A stretch of DNA of 64,000 nt from Flavobacterium johnsoniae (GTDB lineage Bacteria > Bacteroidota > Bacteroidia > Flavobacteriales > Flavobacteriaceae): contig NZ_MLFK01000010.1 of assembly GCF_001879205.1 (NCBI RefSeq), positions 124,001 to 188,000 of the forward strand. The letters run 5' to 3'. Below, piece after piece: positions 17,042-25,877 of this stretch. The position numbers and the translations under genes are program-made. The notes under the pieces are model-generated. The model had not been told where the DNA came from. It made no database searches and was given only the letters and a program-made list of their open reading frames with translations. Position 1 is the stretch's first letter. Each line of letters opens with the position of its first letter.

Positions 17042-17076
17042 AGCTTTGTCAAAGTTGTAAAAACCTTGACAAAGCT
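17042..17076. terminator. Stem-loop after the DUF2271 gene
   Basis: AGCTTTGTCAA (17042-17052) pairs with TTGACAAAGCT (17066-17076), perfect over 11 bases. A T-rich stretch follows (TTAAATATTTTATT). The core word CTTTGTCAAAG also occurs in the hairpin at 52639-52671. Read-through into the PepSY gene remains possible. Confidence 0.55.
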
Positions 17077-17110
17077 TTAAATATTTTATTACATTACTAG
17101 AATACACTCC

Positions 17111-19294
17111 ATGACTCTTTCTTTCTGGCGTTACGCGCACCTGGCTCTGGCCTTATTTTCTTCGATATTTTTGCTTTTAGCTTCGGTAACCGGAACCATT
17201 CTGGCGGTCGACGCAGTACAGGAAAAAACACTTCCGTACAAAGCATCCAATTTTGATATAATAACGCTGGGAGAAACACTGCCAATATTAAAAAAAGAGT
17301 ACTCTGAAATTACAGAATTAAGCGTTGATTATAATCAGTTTGTTACGCTTCAGGGCGTTGATAAAGACGGAAATGATGTCAATGCGTATATTGATCCCAA
17401 AACGGGGAAAACCTTAGGAACTCCAGCTAAAAAAAGCGAATTTATTAAATGGGTTACGGGTTTTCACCGCTCGTTGTTTCTTCATGAAACCGGACGATTT
17501 TTTGTAGGCGTAATTTCTTTTTGTTTATTACTGATTTCTATTTCAGGATTTGTGCTTGTTTTAAAAAGACAAAGAGGCATTCGTAATTTCTTTTCAAAAG
17601 TAATCAAAGAATATTTTGCCCAATATTATCATGTCGTTTTCGGAAGATTAGCACTGATTCCTATTTTTATTATTGCGCTGACCGGAACTTATTTGTCTCT
17701 CGAGCGATTCAACTTTTTTATGGGTGAAGAAAAAACAAAACCTGTAAAAACCGAACTTTCGGCGGAAGCCAAAAAAACTTCGATCTTTAAAACCACTCTT
17801 CTTTCTGACGTAAAAAAAATCGAATTTCCCTTTACCGATGATCCCGAAGAATATTACATCATAGAACTTAAAGACCGTGAAGTTGAAGTAAACCAGGTTG
17901 ACGGCACTTTACTTTCAGAAAAACGTTCGCCGTTTACCGTTCAATTATCCGCTTTAAGCCTTGACCTTCATACCGGAAGAATTAATGCAATCTGGGCGGT
18001 AATTGCAGCCATTGCATGCCTGAATATTCTTTTCTTTATTTATTCCGGTTTTGCGATTACTTTAAAACGAAGATCAAGCCGAATTAAAAATAAATTCAAA
18101 GCAAACGAAAGTAATTATATTCTATTGGTTGGTTCTGAAAACGGAAGCAGTTTTAGATTTGCCAATTCAATTCAGAAACAATTGATCGGTCATGGTAAAA
18201 AAGCTTTTATAACCGAATTAAATAGTTTTTCAGTTTATCCGAAAGCAGAGCATATAATTGTATTTTCTTCTACACATGGTCTGGGCGACCCGCCATCTAA
18301 TGCAAAAAAATTCAAAGCACTTTTACAAAAACAAAATCAGGGACATAAAATTAAATTCTCAGTCGTGGGTTTTGGTTCTCAATCATATCCTGATTTCTGT
18401 CAGTTTGCCATAGAAATCGACGCGCTTTTAGCTTCTCAAAACTGGGCAGAACGCTTTTTAGATTTACAAACAGTAAACGATAAATCGGCAGTTGAATTTG
18501 TAGAATGGGTTAAATTATGGAGTACAAAAACTGAAATCCCGTTAGTCTCTACTCCATCTTTATACAATCATGTTCCGAAAGGATTACAGAAATTGATGGT
18601 TTTAGACAAAACTCCAATTTCTGAAACTGAGCATACTTTTATATTGACTTTGCGAGCTAACAGCAGAACAAAATTTGCCTCTGGTGATTTATTGGCCATT
18701 TATCCTGCCAATGATTCCCGAGAGCGCCTCTACTCTATTGGAAATCATTCCGGAAATGTACAATTAGTTGTAAAACTGCATCCAAACGGATTAGGTTCCG
18801 AATTTTTAAATAACCTGGAAGTTGGAAATACGATCAAAGCCAGAATTATTAATAACAAAGCTTTTCATTTTCCTGCTAAAGCGCCTAAAATTGCTTTTAT
18901 TTCAAACGGAACCGGAATTGCTCCTTTCCTTGGAATGATTGAACAAAATAAAACCAAAAAAGAAATTCAACTTTACAGCGGTTTTAGAATGGAAACTCCA
19001 ACACTTTTAGCCTACAAAAAGTTTGCAAAAGTAATGATTCAAAAAGAGCATTTAGATCATTTTCACGTAGCCTTATCGCGGGAAGGACAGCAAATTTATG
19101 TGATGGATTTGATAAAAAGAGATACTGCATTTTTTGTTGATTTATTGAAACAAGGCGGTGTAATCATGATATGCGGTTCGCTTGCCATGCAAAAAGATGT
19201 TGAAATTATTCTGAATGAATTGTGCCTGGCAAATGGAACTAAAAGCCTTTCAGAATACAAAGAAAATGGTCAATTATTAACAGATTGCTATTAG
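17111..19294 (+). CDS. PepSY-flavodoxin-NADPH reductase membrane fusion
   Basis: 727-residue inner-membrane protein. Order: TM helix 7-30; PepSY-like periplasmic region to about 125; TM near 130-152 and 187-205; second PepSY-like region near 230-280; TM 290-317; cytoplasmic flavodoxin domain about 337-475 (LLVGSENGSSFRFANSIQKQ, FSSTHGLGDPPSN); FAD/NADPH reductase domain about 490-727 (RLYSIGNHSG for FAD, ISNGTGIAPFLG and MICGSLAMQKDVE for NADPH). It should move electrons from cytoplasmic NADPH through flavins across the membrane. In iron systems such proteins reduce ferric siderophores; the PepSY part corresponds to XusC, with the reductase fused on. Neighbours DUF2271 and ApbE fit. Confidence 0.88.
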   Translation: MTLSFWRYAHLALALFSSIFLLLASVTGTILAVDAVQEKTLPYKASNFDIITLGETLPILKKEYSEITELSVDYNQFVTLQGVDKDGNDVNAYIDPKTGKTLGTPAKKSEFIKWVTGFHRSLFLHETGRFFVGVISFCLLLISISGFVLVLKRQRGIRNFFSKVIKEYFAQYYHVVFGRLALIPIFIIALTGTYLSLERFNFFMGEEKTKPVKTELSAEAKKTSIFKTTLLSDVKKIEFPFTDDPEEYYIIELKDREVEVNQVDGTLLSEKRSPFTVQLSALSLDLHTGRINAIWAVIAAIACLNILFFIYSGFAITLKRRSSRIKNKFKANESNYILLVGSENGSSFRFANSIQKQLIGHGKKAFITELNSFSVYPKAEHIIVFSSTHGLGDPPSNAKKFKALLQKQNQGHKIKFSVVGFGSQSYPDFCQFAIEIDALLASQNWAERFLDLQTVNDKSAVEFVEWVKLWSTKTEIPLVSTPSLYNHVPKGLQKLMVLDKTPISETEHTFILTLRANSRTKFASGDLLAIYPANDSRERLYSIGNHSGNVQLVVKLHPNGLGSEFLNNLEVGNTIKARIINNKAFHFPAKAPKIAFISNGTGIAPFLGMIEQNKTKKEIQLYSGFRMETPTLLAYKKFAKVMIQKEHLDHFHVALSREGQQIYVMDLIKRDTAFFVDLLKQGGVIMICGSLAMQKDVEIILNELCLANGTKSLSEYKENGQLLTDCY

Positions 19295-19386
19295 ATAATT
19301 GTTGATGGTTGATGGTTAATTGTTGGTTGTTGGTTGTTAATGTTTGATTTTGGAATTTAGATATTTGATTTTTAGATTAAGTAAAT

Positions 19387-19455
19387 CCCAGAGGGATTAA
19401 ATATTTATAGACAATTAAATTCGTTCAAAAGCAAAAGCCCATCGGGGCGACATAT
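19387..19455. repeat. Bipartite intergenic repeat, copy 1
   Basis: Two short hairpins joined by a conserved spacer. The first is ATCCC-AGA-GGGAT, then TTAAATATTTATAGA, then after about 20 variable bases AAAAGCCC-ATC-GGGGCGACATATG. Copy 2 at 25808-25877 has the same plan with different but still paired stem bases. The element reaches into the ATG at 19454, which argues for the later apbE start. The 159-base spacer before it also has simple TTGTTGATGG/TTGGTTG repeats. Confidence 0.65.
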
Positions 19456-19465
19456 GTTTAAATTT

Positions 19466-20458
19466 ATGCATAAATTATTTTCATATAAATTTTTATTTCT
19501 ATTTGTAATAACATGCAGCTTTTCGAGCAATGCACAAGTATTACGAAAAAGGACTACATTGTTGATGGGAGGTCGTTTTGACATCAGTATTGTGGCCAAA
19601 GACTCTTTAACTGCCGAACAAAATATAAACGAAATAATTACCGAAATTACCCGAATTGAAAATCTAATTTCCGACTGGAAACCGGATTCTCAAGTTTCTC
19701 AGGTCAATCAAAATGCGGGAATAAAACCCATTAAAGTCGATCGCGAAGTTTTTGAACTGACTCAAAGAGCCATTAAATTATCGGAAATAACAAACGGCGG
19801 ATTTGATGTAAGTTTCGCTGCAATGGACCGAATCTGGAAATTTGATGGATCGATGACTGAAATGCCTTCGGCGGAAGCCATAAAAAAATCGGTTGAGAAA
19901 GTTGGATATAAAAATATAATTCTCGACAGCGTTCAATCGACTATTTTCTTGAAATTAAGCGGTATGAAAATTGGTTTTGGCGCTTTGGGTGAAGGCTATG
20001 CCACCGATAAATGCCGAACAATGATGATCGCAAAGGGCGTTCAGGCCGGAATCATAAACGGTTCAGGAGATATGAGTACCTGGGGAAAACAAACCAACGG
20101 ACAAGACTGGAAAATCGGGATCACGAATCCGTTTAAGCCTGAAAAAGTTTTGGCTGTAGTTCCCTTAAATTCTGGTGCTGTCACTACTTCCGGCAGTTAT
20201 GAAAAATTTGTTGTTTTTAACGGAAAACGATATTCTCATATTATAAATCCCGCAACCGGATATCCCGCAGCAGGTTTGTGCAGTGTAACTGTTTTTGGCC
20301 CAAATGCCGAAACCGCAAATGGATTGAGTACTTCGATGATGGTTTTGGGGAAAGCCGAAGGTTTGCTTTTACTTCAAAAATTCCCAGATTACAGCTGCGT
20401 AGTGATTACAGATAACGGAAAAGTGATTAAGTCTAAGAATTTTTCTTATAAGCTGTGA
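19466..20458 (+). CDS. apbE: FAD:protein FMN transferase ApbE
   Basis: Exported enzyme that attaches FMN from FAD to Ser/Thr of target proteins. Signal peptide HKLFSYKFLFLFVITCSFSS; family blocks include GGFDVSFAAMDRIWKFDG, GALGEGYATDKCR, NGSGDMSTWGK and YSHIINPATGYPA. The C-terminal metal-binding block, usually ADALxT, reads ANGLST here, so Asn replaces the Asp that normally helps hold Mg2+. That may lower or alter activity. A start at 19454 is also open but lies in an intergenic repeat. Its likely client is the DUF2271 protein at 16504-16986. Confidence 0.9.
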   Translation: MHKLFSYKFLFLFVITCSFSSNAQVLRKRTTLLMGGRFDISIVAKDSLTAEQNINEIITEITRIENLISDWKPDSQVSQVNQNAGIKPIKVDREVFELTQRAIKLSEITNGGFDVSFAAMDRIWKFDGSMTEMPSAEAIKKSVEKVGYKNIILDSVQSTIFLKLSGMKIGFGALGEGYATDKCRTMMIAKGVQAGIINGSGDMSTWGKQTNGQDWKIGITNPFKPEKVLAVVPLNSGAVTTSGSYEKFVVFNGKRYSHIINPATGYPAAGLCSVTVFGPNAETANGLSTSMMVLGKAEGLLLLQKFPDYSCVVITDNGKVIKSKNFSYKL

Positions 20459-20521
20459 ATTGTGAGATGTGAATTGTGAGATGTGAGTTTGGGTTTTGGG
20501 TTTTGGGTTTTGGGTTTTGGG
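20454..20521 (+). repeat. Tandem repeats after apbE, including G-rich (GGGTTTT)4GGG
   Basis: TGTGAATTGTGAGA is repeated 2.4 times at 20454-20487, beginning within the apbE stop. It runs into five GGG triplets separated by TTTT at 20491-20521, a sequence able to form a G-quadruplex on the plus strand. It probably arises by slippage. An effect on transcription between apbE and the TonB receptor is possible. Confidence 0.7.
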
Positions 20522-20817
20522 TTGCGAACTAACTCGAGATCATAATTACATAGCCTTTAATTTCGATCACAGGAAACGTGTTTTTTAGAAATGTAGTTAA
20601 TAGTCTCTAGCTTTATCTGGAGTTTTTAAATATCCAAAACAAAAGGCTTTAGCAAAAATTTGCTAATTTTCTAAAATAAACTTTTAATCTCGGAAGGCCA
20701 AAAACTTCAATTAACTTATATCACTTATATGGTTAAAAAAATCCCAACATTAAAATTTCTAATGTAAATTTAATAATCTTCTAATTGCTTTATTTAGATC
20801 AAATTTAAATAATACCA
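20522..20817. other. Rest of the apbE / TonB-receptor spacer
   Basis: The full spacer is 393 bases. After the tandem repeats it is AT-rich without a gene. It contains CTTATATCACTTATATGGTT at about 20726-20745, the same word found as inverted-repeat arms at 28374-28395, 42498-42511 and 59254-59276. I see no clear Fur box. Confidence 0.5.
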
Positions 20818-20825
20818 TAAGTTTG
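20818..20825 (+). promoter_or_regulatory. Candidate -7 box of the TonB-receptor operon
   Basis: TAAGTTTG fits TAnnTTTG and lies 26 bases before the start codon. A TTG at the standard distance is not present, so the -33 element is weak or absent. Confidence 0.4.
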
Positions 20826-20851
20826 CTGTCACAATAATAGGTAAACTTACT

Positions 20852-23029
20852 ATGAGATTTTTTTACTTTCTCCTTTTCATATTCACAATTTCCGGATGGT
20901 CTCAAACCGGAGAAAAAACAGACCCGAAAATTCTTAATGAAGTCCTGATTCAAAAAAAGTCGGTCAAAAAAGAAATCATAGAAAAAGGCTTTTCTGTAAA
21001 TGTGATAGAAACTCAGGAAGCTGCAAAAAGAAATATTCAAACTAATGATTTATTAAGCCAGTCGGTTGGGGTTCGCGTGAGACAAAACGGCGGATTAGGC
21101 TCAAGCGTAAATTACAATTTAAACGGAATGACCGGAAATTCAATCCGAATTTTCATAGACGGAATCCCGATTTCAACTTATGGTTCTTCTTTTAGTTTAA
21201 ACAGCATTCCACCCGCATTAATTGAAAGAATCGAAGTTTACAAAGGCGTAATTCCCGCTCATTTAGCAGATGATGCTTTAGGCGGTGCTATTAATGTAAT
21301 TTTAAAAAAAGGTGCTAAAAACACTTTAAATGCATCAGCATCTTACGGATCGTTCAATACATTTCAATCTAATTTTAACACCACTTACCGAGATAAAAAT
21401 GGTTTCACTATAAAGGGTTCCGGGTTTTATAATTACTCTGACAACGATTATGAAATTTGGGGAAAATTTGCCTATAATATTTTACCAAACGGACAAAAAA
21501 CATTCATAAAAGCAAAACGCTTTGAGGATGCTTACCGCTCTTACGGAGGCAGAATTGAGGCCGGTTTTACAGATGTAAACTGGGCAGATACTTTCTTAAT
21601 TGGTTTTAATGCCTCTGATGATTATAACGAAATTCAGCATGGCCAGGCAATGTCAAGACCTTACAAAGGAAGGTTTACAGAGTCTGATGCGAAAGTAATC
21701 AGCATAAACTACAGCAAAAAAGACTTCATTGTAAAAGGATTAGAGTTTACAGTAAATTCTGTTTTCAGCCAAAGAAACGAAGTGCTTAATGATACGGTTA
21801 AATACAATTATAACTGGTTTGGTGAAAAAGCCCTTGGACTCCATGGAGAACCAATTTTATCAAGCACAGGTGCACAGCAGGGACCTGCAACAATTCTGCA
21901 TCTAAACAATAAAATATTCAGCACAAGAGGAGGCTTAAATTACACACTGAATGAGAATCATAAATTTGTGTTCAGCAGTATGCTTTATTCTTTTGACAGA
22001 GATGATTATGACGAAAAGAAATCACAGCTGGAACGAAACTTTCAGCAAAAACGTGATCTGCAAAAAAATATTCTGTCACTTGCATATGAACTTGAAGCTT
22101 TTAATTCGAGATTAAGAACCAATTTATTTGGAAAACGATATAATCAAAAAACAGAACAAAGAACACCATTATTGACCACTGCAGGCGGACAGACAACCAT
22201 TGAGGAAAAATTAGAAAAAAACAATACTACATTTTACGGTTACGGACTGGCGGCATCTTACTTTATTATTCCAAAACTGATGTTTACTTTATCTGCAGAA
22301 AAAGCCATAAGACTTCCATCAGAAAACGAAATATTTGGTAATCCCGGTGAAAACCAAACACCAAATGCTTCCCTAAAGCCGGAACAGAGTAACAATCTAA
22401 ACGTAGGCTTACGATTTGGTCCTTATAAGATCAATGATCATAAATTTAGTTTTAATGGATCTGGTTTTTGGAGAAATTCTAAAGATAAAATTATACGCGA
22501 ATTTAGTAATCGTGTCAACGAAGCTTTACAGACCTCTCCATCTGTAAATTTAGGTACAGCACAATCAGTTGGTTACGAAGCTTCCGCAGAATACTCACAC
22601 AATAACCGATTATTCATATCCATGAATATGTCGAAGTTTAATTCCCTTTTCAAAACTAAATATGATGACAAAGGACAAATACTTGATAATTATAATAAAC
22701 AATTACCAAATGAACCTTTCTTCACTGTAAATGGAAATGCACAATATAATTTTAAAGATGTGATACAGAAAAACTCAGAGTTGAATCTTTATTACAATGT
22801 GGGTTATGTAGGTTCATTTTATACCACCTGGCTGGAACTTGAAAATGACAAAACTCCTACTCAATTTCCGCAAGACCTTGGCGTAACTTATACTTTTCCA
22901 AATAAAAGAATCACAGCGAGTTTTGATGCCAAAAATATTACTAATGTGCAGGTTTACGACAATTTTGCTGTTCAAAAACCCGGAAGAGGTTTCTACTTTA
23001 AAATAAACTATACAATCAATAAATTTTAA
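20852..23029 (+). CDS. TonB-dependent receptor (XusA-like)
   Basis: 725-residue outer-membrane receptor with signal peptide (FFYFLLFIFTISGWSQ). The plug spans about residues 50-160, with LNGMTGNSIRIFIDGIPIS, ERIEVYKGVIPAHLADDALGGAINV. The rest is a 22-strand-type barrel that ends with an aromatic residue (NKF). It lacks the carboxypeptidase-like N-terminal domain of SusC proteins, so it is a classical metal-chelate receptor rather than a glycan one. A DUF4374 surface lipoprotein starts 30 bases after it. That pair plus a PepSY protein is the composition of the XusABC siderophore system of Bacteroides thetaiotaomicron. The ligand cannot be read from sequence. Confidence 0.88.
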   Translation: MRFFYFLLFIFTISGWSQTGEKTDPKILNEVLIQKKSVKKEIIEKGFSVNVIETQEAAKRNIQTNDLLSQSVGVRVRQNGGLGSSVNYNLNGMTGNSIRIFIDGIPISTYGSSFSLNSIPPALIERIEVYKGVIPAHLADDALGGAINVILKKGAKNTLNASASYGSFNTFQSNFNTTYRDKNGFTIKGSGFYNYSDNDYEIWGKFAYNILPNGQKTFIKAKRFEDAYRSYGGRIEAGFTDVNWADTFLIGFNASDDYNEIQHGQAMSRPYKGRFTESDAKVISINYSKKDFIVKGLEFTVNSVFSQRNEVLNDTVKYNYNWFGEKALGLHGEPILSSTGAQQGPATILHLNNKIFSTRGGLNYTLNENHKFVFSSMLYSFDRDDYDEKKSQLERNFQQKRDLQKNILSLAYELEAFNSRLRTNLFGKRYNQKTEQRTPLLTTAGGQTTIEEKLEKNNTTFYGYGLAASYFIIPKLMFTLSAEKAIRLPSENEIFGNPGENQTPNASLKPEQSNNLNVGLRFGPYKINDHKFSFNGSGFWRNSKDKIIREFSNRVNEALQTSPSVNLGTAQSVGYEASAEYSHNNRLFISMNMSKFNSLFKTKYDDKGQILDNYNKQLPNEPFFTVNGNAQYNFKDVIQKNSELNLYYNVGYVGSFYTTWLELENDKTPTQFPQDLGVTYTFPNKRITASFDAKNITNVQVYDNFAVQKPGRGFYFKINYTINKF

Positions 23030-23059
23030 GTAACTAATTAATTTTTTAATGCTATCAAT

Positions 23060-24394
23060 ATGAAAAAAAGTACATTTAAACTACTTGCATGTGGATTGGT
23101 TTTAACCACATTTGCGCTTACAACAAGCTGCAGCAGTGATGATAATAAAAATGAAGAACAAGTTCTGCCTCCGGTTGCAGAAAGCCGATGGATAACGGTT
23201 GCCGGAGCTTTAATGCAGACTACCCCCGGAGACGGAAACGGTGGTACTAGAGTATATTCTGTTACTAAGGAAGATGCAAAAAATCCAAACATTTCTATTA
23301 ATGTTTATGATAACGGAGAACCTGTACAATCGACAAGAACAGCACGTTTGCAATCATCTGTCGATGGAAGCACACTTTTTAACATTACCTATACCGGCGC
23401 TAATGGCGGCGAATTCATGACGTATAAAGTTAATGGAGGAAAAAATTTCGCACAATCAGGAACTACGGTAAATATTTCGCAGTATGCGGGAACATCTCCA
23501 AGATGGGTAAAACTTTTTGATGGTGATAAAACCGGTGTAGCTGTAAACGTAACAGCTCCTGTAATTGTTACAGAAGCAGACGGTACAACATATAAGCACA
23601 CAAGAGGTTCTGCAACTGTTTTAAGCCTTGATTTACAAAAGTTTTTAATTTCTGATTACAGACAATACGAAATCCCGTTATCTCCTGCAGAAGAAGCTCT
23701 AGGACACCACATTTTCCGTTTAGATGCCCCAACTTTAAACAAAGCCGGAAACAAACTAATCATCGGAACCTGGATGCGTAAAACGAATCCTGCTACTGGA
23801 GCTAATGAAAGTGATTTCGAACGTTTAGGATCAAAATCTGTTGTGGTTGATTACCCATCTTTACAAAATCCTAAAGTAATTACTTCTACCGTTGGTTTTG
23901 GAGATACCAGCGGATACAGAAGCTTTAACAGTTTTGTGGCTAACGATGGAAACATCTACCAGGCAACACAAAGAGATTCTAAAAAAGGTTCTTACATCTT
24001 AAAAATCGGTCAAAATAATGAATATGACAACTCTTATGTTTTCAGTTTAGATGCCGCTCTTGGAGTTAAAGGTTCTTATATTGATGCATGGAGATATGTT
24101 GGAAACGGAATTGCTTACGCTGTTTACACCTACGAAGGTACAAACCAAGGTTACGTAGCAAGACTTGATCTTAATGCTAAAACGGCAAAATTAGTGGATG
24201 GTATTGCTTATGATGCCGACTTAGATTTTGGTCAATACCAAGGTTTTGTAGTAGACGGAAACGAAATATATATTGCCGTTACACCTGTTGGTAAAGATGG
24301 AAATATTTACATTATAGATGCTGTTACCGGTACAGTTACAAAAGGTGCTAAACTGGTTAACAAAGCAGGAAACCACTACATTGGTGTTTTCTAG
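23060..24394 (+). CDS. DUF4374 surface lipoprotein (XusB-like)
   Basis: 444-residue lipoprotein with lipobox TTSCSSDD; the acidic residues after the cysteine suit surface export in Flavobacteriia. The body is a beta-propeller-like DUF4374 domain with repeats such as AVAESRWITVAGA-type strands, GNKLIIGTWMRKTN and GNGIAYAVYTYEGTNQG. In B. thetaiotaomicron the DUF4374 protein XusB binds ferric siderophore at the cell surface and hands it to the receptor XusA. The same job is inferred here from the gene pair. A strong terminator 52 bases downstream ends the locus. Confidence 0.85.
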   Translation: MKKSTFKLLACGLVLTTFALTTSCSSDDNKNEEQVLPPVAESRWITVAGALMQTTPGDGNGGTRVYSVTKEDAKNPNISINVYDNGEPVQSTRTARLQSSVDGSTLFNITYTGANGGEFMTYKVNGGKNFAQSGTTVNISQYAGTSPRWVKLFDGDKTGVAVNVTAPVIVTEADGTTYKHTRGSATVLSLDLQKFLISDYRQYEIPLSPAEEALGHHIFRLDAPTLNKAGNKLIIGTWMRKTNPATGANESDFERLGSKSVVVDYPSLQNPKVITSTVGFGDTSGYRSFNSFVANDGNIYQATQRDSKKGSYILKIGQNNEYDNSYVFSLDAALGVKGSYIDAWRYVGNGIAYAVYTYEGTNQGYVARLDLNAKTAKLVDGIAYDADLDFGQYQGFVVDGNEIYIAVTPVGKDGNIYIIDAVTGTVTKGAKLVNKAGNHYIGVF

Positions 24395-24445
24395 AAACGT
24401 GAAATTCGAGTTATAGCGAAATTCTTGATTTTTTTTTAATGGTGA

Positions 24446-24489
24446 CATTCCGCTTCAAAACTGAAGCGGAATGTTTTTTTTTTTTTTTA
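24446..24489 (+). terminator. Strong intrinsic terminator of the iron locus
   Basis: CATTCCGCTTCA (24446-24457) pairs perfectly with TGAAGCGGAATG (24462-24473) around a 4-base loop and is followed by about 16 T. It ends plus-strand transcription before the convergent DUF4272 gene. Confidence 0.92.
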
Positions 24490-24499
24490 GAATAAAATC

Positions 24500-25711
24500 T
24501 TACGTATCACAAGTTACATTGTCCCAATCTTGGTCCATATAATTGATAAGCCAATTTAAAGCGTATTGTCTCTCATAAACAATTCCGGGATTAATGCTTT
24601 CCATTTGTCTTCCGTTAATTCTTTCATCTACGCACGCCCAGTTGTATCTGTAATACAAATCATTTGCATCTAAAATTTCACTTTTTGATCGCGTAGAAAC
24701 TATGGAGTTAATAAAATCAAAAGGATCTTTGTCCTTTCCTACTGGATAATCATCAGAATTTATGTTTTCTAAATTGCAGAATTCATTCGGAAAATCAAGA
24801 TTATCAACCTTATTTAAGGCCCACATTAAAGTCCAGATGCCTTCACATTTCCAGCTTTCATAAGCCTTTTTATCATCTGTTGGATCGGCCAGAAACTCTT
24901 TTTCACCTTCTGTCGTAACATCCCACAATTTATAATTTTGAAGATAATCAACCGCTTCTTCCGAAGAAATACTATTAAACGCAACTAAATTGGTTACAGC
25001 CAAAACACTTACTCTTTCTGCAATTTCTTTTGGTGTTCGAATTGTAGTTTCATTTTCAGATTCAATACAAGGCAGATGCTTGTTTATTTTGATATTTTCT
25101 TTTTCAAGAGTTTTTTCGCTGTTCTCTTTTCTTAGTTTTTGATCTTCGTCTAACTCATTTTGATCGTTATCAAAATAAACCGAATTTATACTCACTCCTA
25201 AATCATCGATTTCGCAGTTTCCATCAGCATCAATTATCAAATTTAAATCCTTATCTAAAAAATGCTGAGAGTCAGATTTACTAATAATTGTTTTTGGTTC
25301 TAAAAATAAAACTGCATCAAACTCTTTCGCAATATCTTCAACAATTGCTTTTAATTCCTTGATCTCCCCTTTTTCCTGATTGATTGAAAACTCAGAATTC
25401 AGCGTTAGTATTTTATGAAGGAATAAATTTTTAACCTTTTCGTTTACAGTTGGCAATGAGTTCACAAAGCCATATAATCCTTTCAAATTAGTTGTTAGTT
25501 CAGAATCGTCTGTTTCAGGGATTTTATAAGACGGAACCGCCCTTTCTCTGTAGGATATCCTTAACTTTTTTGAAGGATTTAAAATCCCTCCCTTAATTTC
25601 AAATTCTAGAAATTCATTATCACCTGAGAAACTTCCTTTAGGAACATGCGAAAGAAATATTTCCTTTATTCTTTCAAGTCCTAAATGATGTGAATAAATG
25701 GTACAAATCAT
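24500..25711 (-). CDS. DUF4272-domain protein
   Basis: 403-residue soluble protein without signal peptide. The C-terminal half (about 225-395) is a DUF4272 domain: RTPKEIAERVSVLAVTNLVA, CEGIWTLMWALNKVD, ANDLYYRYNWACVDERING and YERQYALNWLINYMDQDWDN. The N-terminal half has no family I recognise and includes a Lys/Glu-rich stretch. The function of DUF4272 is unknown. It is a lone gene between the iron locus and the PUL, with an intergenic repeat upstream, so the setting gives no clue. Confidence 0.8.
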   Translation of the reverse strand: MICTIYSHHLGLERIKEIFLSHVPKGSFSGDNEFLEFEIKGGILNPSKKLRISYRERAVPSYKIPETDDSELTTNLKGLYGFVNSLPTVNEKVKNLFLHKILTLNSEFSINQEKGEIKELKAIVEDIAKEFDAVLFLEPKTIISKSDSQHFLDKDLNLIIDADGNCEIDDLGVSINSVYFDNDQNELDEDQKLRKENSEKTLEKENIKINKHLPCIESENETTIRTPKEIAERVSVLAVTNLVAFNSISSEEAVDYLQNYKLWDVTTEGEKEFLADPTDDKKAYESWKCEGIWTLMWALNKVDNLDFPNEFCNLENINSDDYPVGKDKDPFDFINSIVSTRSKSEILDANDLYYRYNWACVDERINGRQMESINPGIVYERQYALNWLINYMDQDWDNVTCDT

Positions 25712-25807
25712 TTTATGGCTTTTAAATTATTTAGGCTAAAATAAGTTTAATTTTACAAAAGATCCAAGAGTAATTTTATAAACCTTAAACCATTTTCTAT
25801 AAAAAAA

Positions 25808-25877
25808 GCTCCAGAGGAGCTTAATATTTATAGAAAAAATGAGATATTAATCAAAAGCCCCAGCGAGGCGGCATATT
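25808..25877. repeat. Bipartite intergenic repeat, copy 2
   Basis: Same plan as 19387-19455: AGCTCC-AGA-GGAGCT, then TTAATATTTATAGA, about 18 variable bases, then AAAAGCCCC and GAGGCGGCATATTA. The first stem differs from copy 1 yet stays fully paired, with the AGA loop kept. It abuts the stop codon of the GH2 gene at 25876. Confidence 0.65.
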
